Both the position numbers and the translations under genes were made by a program. From an uncultured Clostridia bacterium (GTDB lineage Bacteria > Bacillota > Clostridia > Lachnospirales > Anaerotignaceae): 64,000 nucleotides of DNA. The first letter of the stretch is position 1. Each line of letters opens with the position of its first letter. Below the pieces are notes generated by a model. It ran no database searches. It saw only the letters and a program-made list of their open reading frames with translations, and was not told the DNA's origin. Below are positions 15,001 to 22,943 of this stretch, one piece after another. The DNA lies in NCBI GenBank assembly GCA_937901125.1, contig CALCGT010000067.1, forward strand, positions 1 through 64,000, written 5' to 3'.

Positions 15001-16240
15001 TCTGGTGGAAATGGGAAAAAAAGCAAAGGCTGCGGCGGTCGTTTTGGCTACCCTGTCTACGCCCAGAAAAAATAAAGCCTTGCTGGCTTCTGCTGATGCG
15101 CTGCTGGCAGCCAAGGAAGAAATTCTGGCGGCAAACAAAGCGGATGTGGATACTGCCTTGGAAAATGGCATCAAAGGTGCTTTCATTGACAGACTGACCC
15201 TGACAGAAGCCCGTTTGGCAGATGTGGCAGATGGTCTGCGGCAGGTGGCAAAACTGGATGACCCTGTGGGCGAAGTGCTTTCCATGAAAAAGCTGGACAA
15301 TGGTCTGGTGGTAGGGCAGAAGCGGGTGCCTATGGGTGTCATCGGCATTATTTTTGAAGCCCGCCCCAATGTGACGACAGATGCCTTTGGTTTGTGCTTG
15401 AAAGCAGGCAGTGCAGTCATCCTGCGTGGTGGCAAGGAAGCCTTCTGTACCAATCAGGCTACCATCAAAGCTCTGCGCTCTGCCTTGGTGGCAGAGGGGC
15501 TGCCGGAGGATTGTGTGCAGATGGTTCCTGATACTTCCCGAGAAACGGCCAATGAAATGATGCGCTTAAATGGCTACTTAGACGTTTTAATTCCCCGTGG
15601 CGGCGCAGGTCTCATCAATAGCGTAGTGCAGAACAGCACCGTTCCCGTGATTCAGACAGGGGTGGGCAACTGCCATGTTTTTGTAGATGAAAGCGCAGAT
15701 TTTGAAAAAGCCGCAAGAATTGTTATCAACGCAAAAACCCAGCGCCCTGGTGTCTGCAATGCTTGTGAAAGCCTTTTGGTGCATGAAAAGATTGCGGAAG
15801 CTTTTCTGCCTGAAATCGGCAAAGCTTTGCAGCAGAAGAAAGTGGAAATTCGCGGTGACGAAACCACACAGAAGCTGGTAGATGGTTCCGTTGCGGCAAC
15901 GGAAGAAGACTGGGGCACAGAATATGCTGACTACATCATTTCCGCAAGAGTGGTGAAGGATATCGATGAAGCCATCGATCATATCAGAAAATACTCCACA
16001 GGCCATTCTGAAGCTGTTGTTACAGAAAATTATACCAATGCCCAGCGTTTCTTGAACGAAGTGGACGCAGCGGCAGTTTATGTCAATGCTTCTACCCGAT
16101 TCACAGACGGCGGTCAGTTCGGCTTCGGCGCGGAAATCGGCATCAGCACCCAGAAGCTCCATGCCCGTGGGCCTATGGGTCTGAAGGAATTGACAACGAC
16201 GAAATATATCATTTACGGTGACGGTCAGATCAGAGAATAA
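14993..16240 (+). CDS. proA: Gamma-glutamyl phosphate reductase
   Basis: The 415-residue enzyme reduces gamma-glutamyl phosphate to glutamate 5-semialdehyde with NADPH, the second step of proline synthesis. The aldehyde-dehydrogenase-type fold shows KRVPMGVIGIIFEARPNVT, LRGGKEA, the nucleophile in RPGVCNACESLLVH and the C-terminal GGQFGFGAEIGISTQK. The ATG lies inside the end of the cyclo-ligase gene and has GGGAGGA upstream. Confidence 0.95.
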   Translation: MSNLVEMGKKAKAAAVVLATLSTPRKNKALLASADALLAAKEEILAANKADVDTALENGIKGAFIDRLTLTEARLADVADGLRQVAKLDDPVGEVLSMKKLDNGLVVGQKRVPMGVIGIIFEARPNVTTDAFGLCLKAGSAVILRGGKEAFCTNQATIKALRSALVAEGLPEDCVQMVPDTSRETANEMMRLNGYLDVLIPRGGAGLINSVVQNSTVPVIQTGVGNCHVFVDESADFEKAARIVINAKTQRPGVCNACESLLVHEKIAEAFLPEIGKALQQKKVEIRGDETTQKLVDGSVAATEEDWGTEYADYIISARVVKDIDEAIDHIRKYSTGHSEAVVTENYTNAQRFLNEVDAAAVYVNASTRFTDGGQFGFGAEIGISTQKLHARGPMGLKELTTTKYIIYGDGQIRE

Positions 16241-16256
16241 GCGGGAGGGAAAGCCT

Positions 16257-17195
16257 ATGCAGGATATCCGTTATATGGACGCGTGGATACACGTACCCCT
16301 TTGTAAAAAAGGCGATAAGCTTTATCATTATACAACGGCAGAGGGCGTACGGGGCATCGTAGAAAATCGTGAATTTTTGGCAACGAAAAGTGATTTCCTC
16401 AACGATAAGCTGGAATTTCAGTATGCGGTGGAGGTCATGGAACGGCTGACAGAAAAATATATCGTCAATCAGGAACTGCGGGAGTGTTTCTTTTCCAAGC
16501 TGAAAAAAGAGATCGATCGTTTGGGGGTCATTACACCGATCTGCGCAGGCGATGGGGATTGTGAGATCGATGAGATGAGTTTTTATGTAGTCGCTTTTTC
16601 CAAATTGCAGAATAATGCTCTGCTTTGGGCGGAGTTTACGGATTTTCGGGGATATTGTCTGGAATTTGATTATGAAAAGATTGTGGAAGGCTTTCAAAAT
16701 CGAGTTTTCCTCCACGGTACGGTCATTTATGATGAAGAAGAACAAATGAATGGACTGCTGGAATCTTTGCTTTCTTGTATCCGCAATCTGATCGAAGAAG
16801 GGGCAGCAGATCTGGAGGGGTTTTTTGAAGAAGAAGCAAATCCTTCCGAGGAATCCCTAGATAAGCTGGTGCTGGAGATGTCTGTGGTTTGTTCCGTCTA
16901 TGCTATGTTCTTTAAGAAAAGCTTTTTTGAAGGAGAACAAGAATACCGCTTTATCTTCCCGCCTCTGATCAACAATATTGGTACGGATAAGCCGAATTTT
17001 CGCCTGCTGGATCAGATATTTTTGCCCTATATCATGGTGGAATTTGAAGGGGGAAAAGAAAATGTCCCTCTGGAAAGCGTCATGGTGGGGGCGAAAAACA
17101 ACAGCGATATCGCCGTTCGCGGCATGCGCTATTTCCTGAAGACTCAAGGCATCGATATCCCTGTGCTGCTTTCGGATATCCCTTTGCGTTACTGA
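16257..17195 (+). CDS. DUF2971 family protein
   Basis: The 312-residue cytoplasmic protein opens with LYHYTTAEGVRGIVENREF followed by ATKSDFLNDKLEFQY, the signature of DUF2971, a family of unknown function that turns up in both housekeeping and defence-type contexts. A later FSKLQNNALLWAEFTD block is also typical. The start at 16257 has GGGAGGG 7 bases upstream; a frame extension to 16218 overlaps proA and lacks a site. The bidirectional terminator at 17331 ends the proB-proA group. Nothing in the neighbours suggests defence. Confidence 0.7.
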   Translation: MQDIRYMDAWIHVPLCKKGDKLYHYTTAEGVRGIVENREFLATKSDFLNDKLEFQYAVEVMERLTEKYIVNQELRECFFSKLKKEIDRLGVITPICAGDGDCEIDEMSFYVVAFSKLQNNALLWAEFTDFRGYCLEFDYEKIVEGFQNRVFLHGTVIYDEEEQMNGLLESLLSCIRNLIEEGAADLEGFFEEEANPSEESLDKLVLEMSVVCSVYAMFFKKSFFEGEQEYRFIFPPLINNIGTDKPNFRLLDQIFLPYIMVEFEGGKENVPLESVMVGAKNNSDIAVRGMRYFLKTQGIDIPVLLSDIPLRY

Positions 17196-17330
17196 TGCTT
17201 TCGAAAAACATATAAAGATTCTTTGCATTGGTTTTGCTTTTTGGAAAGGAAAATAGAGACCATAGAATATGTTTCCGTGACGGCATATGCGATGGGAAGT
17301 GAATCCTAATAGGAAACGGAAAAGAGAAAA

Positions 17331-17370
17331 GCCTGTATCAAATCAGAAAAATGATTTGATACAGGCCTTT
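17331..17370. terminator. Bidirectional intrinsic terminator
   Basis: A perfect 15-bp stem (17331-17345 with 17352-17366) closes on GAAAAA. A-rich sequence precedes and CTTTTT follows, so it serves both the DUF2971 gene and the convergent 17371 gene, whose stop adjoins it. The 135 bases before it hold no gene. Confidence 0.9.
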
Positions 17371-17811
17371 TTAAGTTTCCTGCTTCATCAGGTGTACGAT
17401 GTTTTCCCTCGTATCCGCAGTAAAGAGGGTTTCTTCTCCATAGGAAAGTGGGCTGTCAAAGGAGATCCGGTATCCCAAAGCGCTGGCATATCCGCATACG
17501 CTGGCGGTTACCCGCTGCCCCTTTACAAAAAGAAGCTGTACCATCCCCTCATTTACCGTTTCGTGAAGAGAGCCGCTTTGAAACCCGATGATTTCCGCCA
17601 TTTCTTCTTTGGTGGTATAGGGGGCTAAGGTGTAGACCTTATCCCAAGCAAAGGGCACGACCGCATCGAGAGTGACTATCTCATTCCCTTTAAGGGATGT
17701 GATAGATTCCTTTAACGTATGATTGTGGTATGCTACCATTGGATTGCCGATATAAAGATATCCCAGATAAAGCACGGCAAGGAGAAGGAATAAAATATAT
17801 TTCTTTTTCAT
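17371..17811 (-). CDS. Small exported or membrane-anchored hypothetical protein
   Basis: From the ATG at 17811, with GGAGG 7 bases upstream, the protein has 146 residues. A single hydrophobic segment (YILFLLLAVLYLGYLYIG) at residues 4-21 anchors or exports it, and the remaining 120 residues would lie outside: LDAVVPFAWDKVYTLAPYT, GFQSGSLHETVNEGMVQLLF. No family is recognised. It is monocistronic. Its promoter carries a direct-repeat response-regulator-type box with the same spacing as that of the MacB-type exporter operon at 49348, so the two may be co-regulated. Confidence 0.7.
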   Translation of the reverse strand: MKKKYILFLLLAVLYLGYLYIGNPMVAYHNHTLKESITSLKGNEIVTLDAVVPFAWDKVYTLAPYTTKEEMAEIIGFQSGSLHETVNEGMVQLLFVKGQRVTASVCGYASALGYRISFDSPLSYGEETLFTADTRENIVHLMKQET

Positions 17812-17836
17812 TGTTGTACCTCCATGGGGATAGGAT

Positions 17837-17888
17837 AGCATAGCTATAGGGAAGAAGCTATTTCAAAATTTTTAAGGATTTCTTAAAG
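17837..17888 (-). promoter_or_regulatory. Candidate response-regulator box and -10 of the 17811 gene
   Basis: On the minus strand CTTTAAG begins at 17888, with TTAAG repeated after 11 bases as TTAAA. TATGCT begins exactly 46 bases downstream at 17842. The same motif, orientation and 46-base distance occur at 49243-49294. Confidence 0.55.
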
Positions 17889-18006
17889 TATTTTTGAATG
17901 GGGAAGTAAAGCCGTTTTTCAAATGTGATCTGATAGCCGATTGTGTCGGAACCCTTATTTTTGAACAGGAATGTATCCGCTGCAACAGGAACACAGATAT
18001 GTGAAA

Positions 18007-18035
18007 TTGACTATTCTATGGGTTTCGAGTATAAT
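18007..18035 (+). promoter_or_regulatory. Promoter of the site-2-protease-like/scpAB operon
   Basis: TTGACT (18007-18012), 17 bases, TATAAT (18030-18035). The predicted start near 18042 leaves a leader of about 30 bases. The rest of the 17843-18006 gap shows no gene. Confidence 0.85.
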
Positions 18036-18072
18036 AAATTATTGAACTCTATCTTGGAAAGGATTTGTGTAT

Positions 18073-18690
18073 ATGGATAATACGTTATTGATACTTCTGC
18101 TGGGCATCCCCGGTATTCTTGTGGCAACGACCGTCCATGAATTTACAAGGGCCTTGCTCTCTACTATCTTTGGGGACAACTACCCCAAAAGACAGGGAAG
18201 ACTGACCCTGAACCCCGTCAAGCATTTCGAGCCCATTGGTTTTCTGATGATGTATTTTAGCGGCGGCTTTGGTTGGGGCAAGCCTGTGGAGACCAGCGCT
18301 CTGTATTATAAAAACAGAAAAAGAGATACGCTGTTGGTGGCGATCCTTCCTTCTGTTGTGAATCTGGTTCTGGGTATTGTTTTCCTAGGTGTGTATCAGG
18401 CATTGAAAAGAAGCGGCGGCAATTATTATTTGGTGGCACTGCTCAATTATATGGCTTATTACAACGTTGGTCTGGCTGTGTATAATATCCTGCCTGTGGC
18501 ACCTATGGATTGTGTAAAGGTGCTGGCTGTGCTGATGCCTGCCAACCAGTATTTCAAATATATGCAGAATGAAAAGCTGATCCAGATGATCTTCCTGTTC
18601 CTTCTGTTCTTCGGTTTGATTACAGGCTTCATGGATAGTATCATTTATGGCGTGATGTCTTTGTTTGGCGGTATTTTCGGGCTGATTTAA
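18073..18690 (+). CDS. Site-2-protease-like (M50 family) membrane protein with altered zinc motif
   Basis: The 205-residue, multi-helix protein is related to M50 intramembrane metalloproteases: RLTLNPVKHFEPIGFLMM and NVGLAVYNILPVAPMDCVKVL are the family blocks. The active-site motif reads HEFTR (His22, Glu23, Arg26) where the family has HExxH, and the second metal motif reads PMDCVK instead of the usual PLDG. It therefore lacks one zinc-binding His and may be inactive or divergent. I start at the ATG (18073), about 10 bases after AAAGGA; an upstream GTG at 18067 is too close. It precedes scpA by 13 bases, as in related genomes. Confidence 0.8.
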   Translation: MDNTLLILLLGIPGILVATTVHEFTRALLSTIFGDNYPKRQGRLTLNPVKHFEPIGFLMMYFSGGFGWGKPVETSALYYKNRKRDTLLVAILPSVVNLVLGIVFLGVYQALKRSGGNYYLVALLNYMAYYNVGLAVYNILPVAPMDCVKVLAVLMPANQYFKYMQNEKLIQMIFLFLLFFGLITGFMDSIIYGVMSLFGGIFGLI

Positions 18691-18703
18691 GGAAGGGAAA
18701 GAG

Positions 18704-19471
18704 ATGGATACAATCAATATCAGGCTGGATGCCTTCGAAGGTCCTTTGGATTTATTGTATCACCTGATCGAAAAAAATGAGATCGATATTTATGATATCC
18801 CCATTGCTTCCCTGACGGAGCAGTATCTTGCCTTTTTGGATGCGGCGGAGGATCGGGATATGGACGGCATGAGCGAGTTTCTTCTCATGGCCGCGACACT
18901 TTTGGAGATCAAAAGCAAAATGCTCCTGCCTGCGCCCAAAAATGAGGAAGAGGAAGGCCCTGACCCCCGTGAAGAGCTGGTACAGAGACTGTTGGAATAT
19001 AAAAAGATCAAGGATATGACCGATACCCTCAAGGAACGAGAAGAGGAAGCGGCATTGGTCTTTTATAAAGAAGCCGATGCATCTGTGGCAAAGCTGAAGG
19101 AACAGCCCCCTCAGGATTTGGAGGACTTGTTGCAGGGCATTACGATGGATGACCTCTATCAGGCTTTTCAGCAGGTGATGGCACGAAAGGAAACGAAGGT
19201 GGATCAGGTCCGCAGTTCCTTCCGTTCTGTGCAGAAAGATTTGTTCACAGTGGGGGAAAAGATGGAATATATCCGCGACCTGCTGATTTTGCGGCCCTAT
19301 GGGAAAACGGCTTTCCATACCATTTTCCGGGAAAACGCAGGGAAGATGGAAAAGGTCGTTACATTCCTTGCTCTTTTGGAATTGATTAAGCAAAAGGAAG
19401 TGCAGATTACTCAGGAGAGAAACTTCGGAGAAATCCTTATCAGCAAATACAGCGAAGGAGGAGCAGAATGA
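18704..19471 (+). CDS. scpA: Segregation and condensation protein A
   Basis: The 255-residue kleisin subunit bridges the SMC heads in the bacterial condensin that organises the nucleoid. The N-terminal block IRLDAFEGPLDLLYHLIEKN and DIYDIPIASLTEQYL are diagnostic, and the C-terminal winged helix lies around TFLALLELIKQKEVQI. GAAGGGAAAGAG precedes the ATG. It overlaps scpB by four bases (ATGA), so the two are translated together. Confidence 0.95.
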   Translation: MDTINIRLDAFEGPLDLLYHLIEKNEIDIYDIPIASLTEQYLAFLDAAEDRDMDGMSEFLLMAATLLEIKSKMLLPAPKNEEEEGPDPREELVQRLLEYKKIKDMTDTLKEREEEAALVFYKEADASVAKLKEQPPQDLEDLLQGITMDDLYQAFQQVMARKETKVDQVRSSFRSVQKDLFTVGEKMEYIRDLLILRPYGKTAFHTIFRENAGKMEKVVTFLALLELIKQKEVQITQERNFGEILISKYSEGGAE

Positions 19472-20013
19472 GATTATCAGAACTGGAAGCAGTAGTGGAA
19501 TCCCTGCTGTTCATCGCCGGGGATGCGGTGCCGCTGACATCCATTGCCCAGACCATCGAACTGGATAAAGCCACGGCCAAGGCAGTCGTCCTTGCCTTGG
19601 CGGATAAATATGAAAAGGAAAAACGGGGTCTGCGCATCGTAGAGATCGAAGGCTCTTATCAGATGTGTACGGCGGCGGAGTGTTTTGAATATATCCGTAA
19701 TATGTATAAAAGCCCCCAGAGACAGGGGTTGACTCAGTCTCTGCTGGAAACACTGGCTATCGTTGCCTATAAACAGCCCATCACCCGTGCCCAAATTGAA
19801 GAGATTCGCGGGGTCAGCTCCGACCATGCGGTGGCAAAGCTGGTGGAAAAGCGGCTGATCTGCGAAGTGGGCAGAGGGGATACCCCCGGCAGACCCGTTT
19901 TGTTTGGGACGAGCAATGAATTTCTGCGCTATTTCGGTTTTAAGAGCATCGGTGAACTGCCACCTCTGGAAGAAGAACAGGATGAAGAGAACGGCGATGA
20001 ATTGACCGTATAA
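19468..20013 (+). CDS. scpB: Segregation and condensation protein B
   Basis: The 181-residue partner of ScpA contains two winged-helix domains. Diagnostic stretches are LEAVVESLLFIAGDAVPL, LSQ-type TQSLLETLAIVAYKQPIT and the C-terminal RYFGFKSIGELPPLEE. ScpB dimers bind the kleisin and load the SMC complex. The tail is acidic (EEEQDEENGDE). Confidence 0.95.
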   Translation: MRLSELEAVVESLLFIAGDAVPLTSIAQTIELDKATAKAVVLALADKYEKEKRGLRIVEIEGSYQMCTAAECFEYIRNMYKSPQRQGLTQSLLETLAIVAYKQPITRAQIEEIRGVSSDHAVAKLVEKRLICEVGRGDTPGRPVLFGTSNEFLRYFGFKSIGELPPLEEEQDEENGDELTV

Positions 20014-20064
20014 GTACATAATGAAAACAAAAAATGAATAGAAATAGCAGGAGGAGGGATGCCT

Positions 20065-21219
20065 ATGAAGCGGATAACCTTGTTACTCCTGCTTTTTTTA
20101 TTGTCTGCAACACCTGTTTTTGCCAGCGAGCCGAACATAGCCGCCCAGGGGGCTGCCTTGATCGATGGGAAAACGGGACGGCTCTTATGGGAAAAAAACG
20201 GCGAAGAACCCTTTGCCATGGCAAGTACCACAAAGATCATGACAGCCATCCTGGTTTTGGAAAATGCAGATCTGGAGGACACTGTCACCATTAGCAAAAA
20301 TGCTGCCCATCAGCCGGAGGTACATATGGATTTGAAAGAAGGAGAGCAATGGAAGGTGGGAGACTTGCTTTCCGCCATGATGCTGCGTTCCTATAACGAT
20401 GCGGCGGTGGCTTTGGCGGAGCATATTTCGGGGAGCGTGGAAAAATTCTGTGTCGAAATGACGAAAAAAGCGGGAGAGATCGGGGCGAAGGATACGGTTT
20501 TTGGTTCTCCCAATGGATTGGATAGCCATTTGACCGATGCACAGCACCATTCTACAGCTTACGATATGTCTTTGATTGCGGCCTACGCTCTGGAAAATGA
20601 GACCTTTCGGGAGATCATTGCCCAACCAGAGATCTCTGTGGCAGATATAGAAGGAAAGCATATCTGCAGCGCCACCAATACAGATCGTTTTTTGAAAGAA
20701 TACAGCGGTGCATTGGGGGTAAAGACAGGCTATACCAATAAGGCGGGACATTGCTTTGTGGGGGCGGCAGAACGGGATGATGTCCTGCTGGTCTCCACTG
20801 TTCTCGGCAGCGGCTGGGGCGATGCAGGTAAGCAGAAAAAATGGACAGATACGAAAGCCCTGATGGATTATGGCTTCGATACCTTCCATCCCTATGAAGC
20901 AGTGGCAAAGGGAACTGTTTTAGGGGAAGTGAAGCTCATCGATTCTCCTATGGAACAGGTGGAGACGGTTTTGGCAGAAGGGTATACGGCTTTGTTCTCG
21001 AAGGAGGAAATAGAAAACCTGCGGCTGGAAGCAGATTTGCCAAAAGAAACGGAAGTGCCGTTGAAAAAAGGCGAGAAGCTGGGAAAAGCCAGCCTTTGGT
21101 TGGAGAATGAAAAATTGGTGGAGATCGACCTTTTGGCGGGAGAAGCAGCCCGCTCCTTTACCCTGCAGGAAAGGCTGCACCGATTGGTAAAAAACTGGTT
21201 GACCTGGAGAAACTTTTGA
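20065..21219 (+). CDS. D-alanyl-D-alanine carboxypeptidase (DacF/PBP5 type)
   Basis: The 384-residue serine peptidase trims the terminal D-Ala from peptidoglycan stem peptides outside the membrane. It has a signal peptide (LLLLLFLLSATPVFA), then the S11 motifs: SxxK in ASTTKIM, SxN in SYNDAAV, and KTG in VKTGYTNKAG. The C-terminal beta domain and a final amphipathic helix (LHRLVKNWLTW) would hold it to the membrane. I choose the ATG at 20065 because GGAGGAGGG touches the upstream ATG at 20059. It follows scpB in the same operon. Confidence 0.92.
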   Translation: MKRITLLLLLFLLSATPVFASEPNIAAQGAALIDGKTGRLLWEKNGEEPFAMASTTKIMTAILVLENADLEDTVTISKNAAHQPEVHMDLKEGEQWKVGDLLSAMMLRSYNDAAVALAEHISGSVEKFCVEMTKKAGEIGAKDTVFGSPNGLDSHLTDAQHHSTAYDMSLIAAYALENETFREIIAQPEISVADIEGKHICSATNTDRFLKEYSGALGVKTGYTNKAGHCFVGAAERDDVLLVSTVLGSGWGDAGKQKKWTDTKALMDYGFDTFHPYEAVAKGTVLGEVKLIDSPMEQVETVLAEGYTALFSKEEIENLRLEADLPKETEVPLKKGEKLGKASLWLENEKLVEIDLLAGEAARSFTLQERLHRLVKNWLTWRNF

Positions 21220-21285
21220 CTTTCCCCTTATCCTCGGGTATACTGTTCACAACAAATACTTTTGAGAGAACGGAGATTTTTATAT

Positions 21286-22008
21286 ATGGAAGAAAGATTG
21301 CAGAAATTCCTGGCAGAAGCCGGCGTGGCATCCCGCAGAAAGGCGGAAGAGCTGATTGCCCAGGGAAAGGTAAAAGTAAATGGCAAGGTAGTCACAGAGA
21401 TGGGCATCAAGATCGACCCCGCTAAGGATGAAGTGACTTACCTGGGAAAAAAAGTGACCACAAAAGATACAAAGATGGTCTATATCATGCTGTATAAGCC
21501 AGAAGGCTATGTGACAACAGCCAAGGAACAGTTTGGCAGACCTGCGGTGATGGATTTGATAAAGGGCGTCAAGGAACGTATTTTCCCTGTGGGGCGATTG
21601 GATTACGATACTTCCGGTCTGCTGCTGCTGACCAATGATGGCGATCTGACCTATAAGCTGACGCATCCCAAGCATGATGTGGATAAGACCTATATCGCAA
21701 AGCTGTACGGTATCCCTGATGAGGGCGCATTGCAGAAATTCCGCAGAGGTGTGGTGATCGATGGCAAGAGAACGAAACCTGCTAAAATTCAGATCATCGA
21801 TAAGGATAAGGATGGTCGCTTCTGCACAGCAGAGATCAGCATCCACGAAGGCAGAAACAGACAGGTGCGTAAGATGTGCGAAGCCATCAAGCATCCCGTG
21901 GCACAGCTGAAACGTGTGGCAACAGGCGAGCTGAAGCTGGGGGATCTGCAGAAAGGCAAATATCGTCATCTGACAGAAAAGGAAGTCAAATACCTGAAAA
22001 AGCTGTAA
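21286..22008 (+). CDS. rluB: Ribosomal large-subunit pseudouridine synthase B-type
   Basis: The 240-residue RluB/RsuA-family enzyme isomerises a uridine in 23S rRNA helix 90 region. An N-terminal S4 RNA-binding domain (RLQKFLAEAGVASRRKAEEL) is followed by the catalytic domain with the Asp in GRLDYDTSGLLLLTNDG and the closing HEGRNRQVRKM. The frame opens at 21262, but the ATG at 21286 with GGAG upstream fits the family. The symbol rests on similarity and gene order; RluE or RsuA activity is not excluded. Confidence 0.9.
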   Translation: MEERLQKFLAEAGVASRRKAEELIAQGKVKVNGKVVTEMGIKIDPAKDEVTYLGKKVTTKDTKMVYIMLYKPEGYVTTAKEQFGRPAVMDLIKGVKERIFPVGRLDYDTSGLLLLTNDGDLTYKLTHPKHDVDKTYIAKLYGIPDEGALQKFRRGVVIDGKRTKPAKIQIIDKDKDGRFCTAEISIHEGRNRQVRKMCEAIKHPVAQLKRVATGELKLGDLQKGKYRHLTEKEVKYLKKL

Positions 22009-22020
22009 GGAGGAATCCGT

Positions 22021-22143
22021 ATGATCGACGATATCGTAGAATTGGTCGTAGATGTTGCGACAGATATTGGCGTGGCTGTTTGGGGTTATCGCAAGGAAAA
22101 AAACAGCAGGAAGAAGAGGATGAATGGTAGCCAAGGAAGATAG
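22021..22143 (+). CDS. Small hypothetical protein (40 residues)
   Basis: A short frame begins with ATG at 22021, preceded by AAGGAGG with good spacing, 12 bases after the rluB stop, and ends at TAG 22141-22143. It reads MIDDIVELVVDVATDIGVAV and then a basic tail rich in Lys and Arg (KEKNSRKKR). The layout is an amphipathic or membrane-touching helix plus a positive C-terminus. No family is recognised. The strong ribosome binding site and operon position support translation. Confidence 0.6.
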   Translation: MIDDIVELVVDVATDIGVAVWGYRKEKNSRKKRMNGSQGR

Positions 22144-22147
22144 AAAA

Positions 22148-22175
22148 AGACCCCTGTGAGAACAGGGGTCTCTTT
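22148..22175. terminator. Bidirectional intrinsic terminator
   Basis: AGACCCCTGT (22148-22157) pairs perfectly with 22162-22171 around GAGA. AAAAAG precedes and CTTTA follows, so it ends the rluB operon and the convergent DUF4275 gene. Confidence 0.85.
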
Positions 22176-22749
22176 ATGTGCGTTTGTAAAAATAAGGGCC
22201 GCAGTAGGGTTCATGGGTGTGGATATATGTCCATTTCCCTTCCGCACTGAAGATATAGATATCAGGGTAGGGGATAAAACTGTGGTCGAAGTCCTCGGCT
22301 TTGAGCAGGTGTGCATTTTCTACCAGATAGGCTTCTTTTGTATGCTGAAAGAAGAAATATGCTGTATCCTTGGGGCAGATATCAAAGGCAGTTCTGGCTG
22401 CATCTTCCGTCAGAGCATCCAGTAGCTCGAAGCTGAACAGATGCCATTTATACTGGTCAAAGCGGACATGGTTTCGGTTTTCTTTGGAAACGGATGTAGC
22501 GAAAATTTTTGTCCATTTCGCCATAGTGGTGCTGCGGTTCACAGGGGTGAAGCGGATGCCTCGCTGCAGCAGTTCTTGGCGGAATTGCCGATCATCATAG
22601 GCATTTACATGATCGTAATATTCTCTGGCGGCTTCCGTGATCTGGCCCAGCATTTCCTGCCGGCCAACAATTTCTGCGGGATCGGTCAGGAAAAGTGTTT
22701 TGTTGTTTTCCTGAATATACGTCTCGAAATTGATTAAATAATCTTCCAA
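22174..22749 (-). CDS. DUF4275-like protein
   Basis: The C-terminal half matches my recollection of DUF4275: KWHLFSFELLDALTEDAART, AYFFFQHTKEAYLVENAHLL, and the ending WTYIHTHEPYCGPYFYK. Function is unknown. I prefer a TTG start at 22749, with GGGAGGTG 5 bases upstream, giving 191 residues; an ATG at 22788 would add 13 residues and lacks a site. The protein is soluble. It appears monocistronic. Confidence 0.6.
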   Translation of the reverse strand: MEDYLINFETYIQENNKTLFLTDPAEIVGRQEMLGQITEAAREYYDHVNAYDDRQFRQELLQRGIRFTPVNRSTTMAKWTKIFATSVSKENRNHVRFDQYKWHLFSFELLDALTEDAARTAFDICPKDTAYFFFQHTKEAYLVENAHLLKAEDFDHSFIPYPDIYIFSAEGKWTYIHTHEPYCGPYFYKRT

Positions 22750-22872
22750 AGGATGCACCTCCCTTTCTGTTTGTTTCAACTGTAGCATGGTAAAAAAGGA
22801 AATGCAATGAAAGGAAAACTATTGTAAGAAACTCTTAACAAAACAAGGAAAAGAGGATAGCTGCTTTTCTGC

Positions 22873-22901
22873 TTGAAAGGTACTGCTCCTTGCCGTATAA
22901 T
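22873..22901 (+). promoter_or_regulatory. Promoter of the histidine phosphatase gene
   Basis: TTGAAA (22873-22878), 17 bases, TATAAT (22896-22901). About 45 bases upstream a response-regulator-like direct repeat occurs (GTAAG at 22824, TTAAC at 22835, 11-base period). Confidence 0.8.
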
Positions 22902-22943
22902 ATATAGTCAGGAAAAAGTAGAGTGAATAAAGGAGAGAACCTC

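Noticed and set aside
16257..17195. DUF2971 gene as part of a defence island
   Set aside because: Some DUF2971 genes are found near defence systems, but the neighbours here are proline synthesis and chromosome segregation genes.
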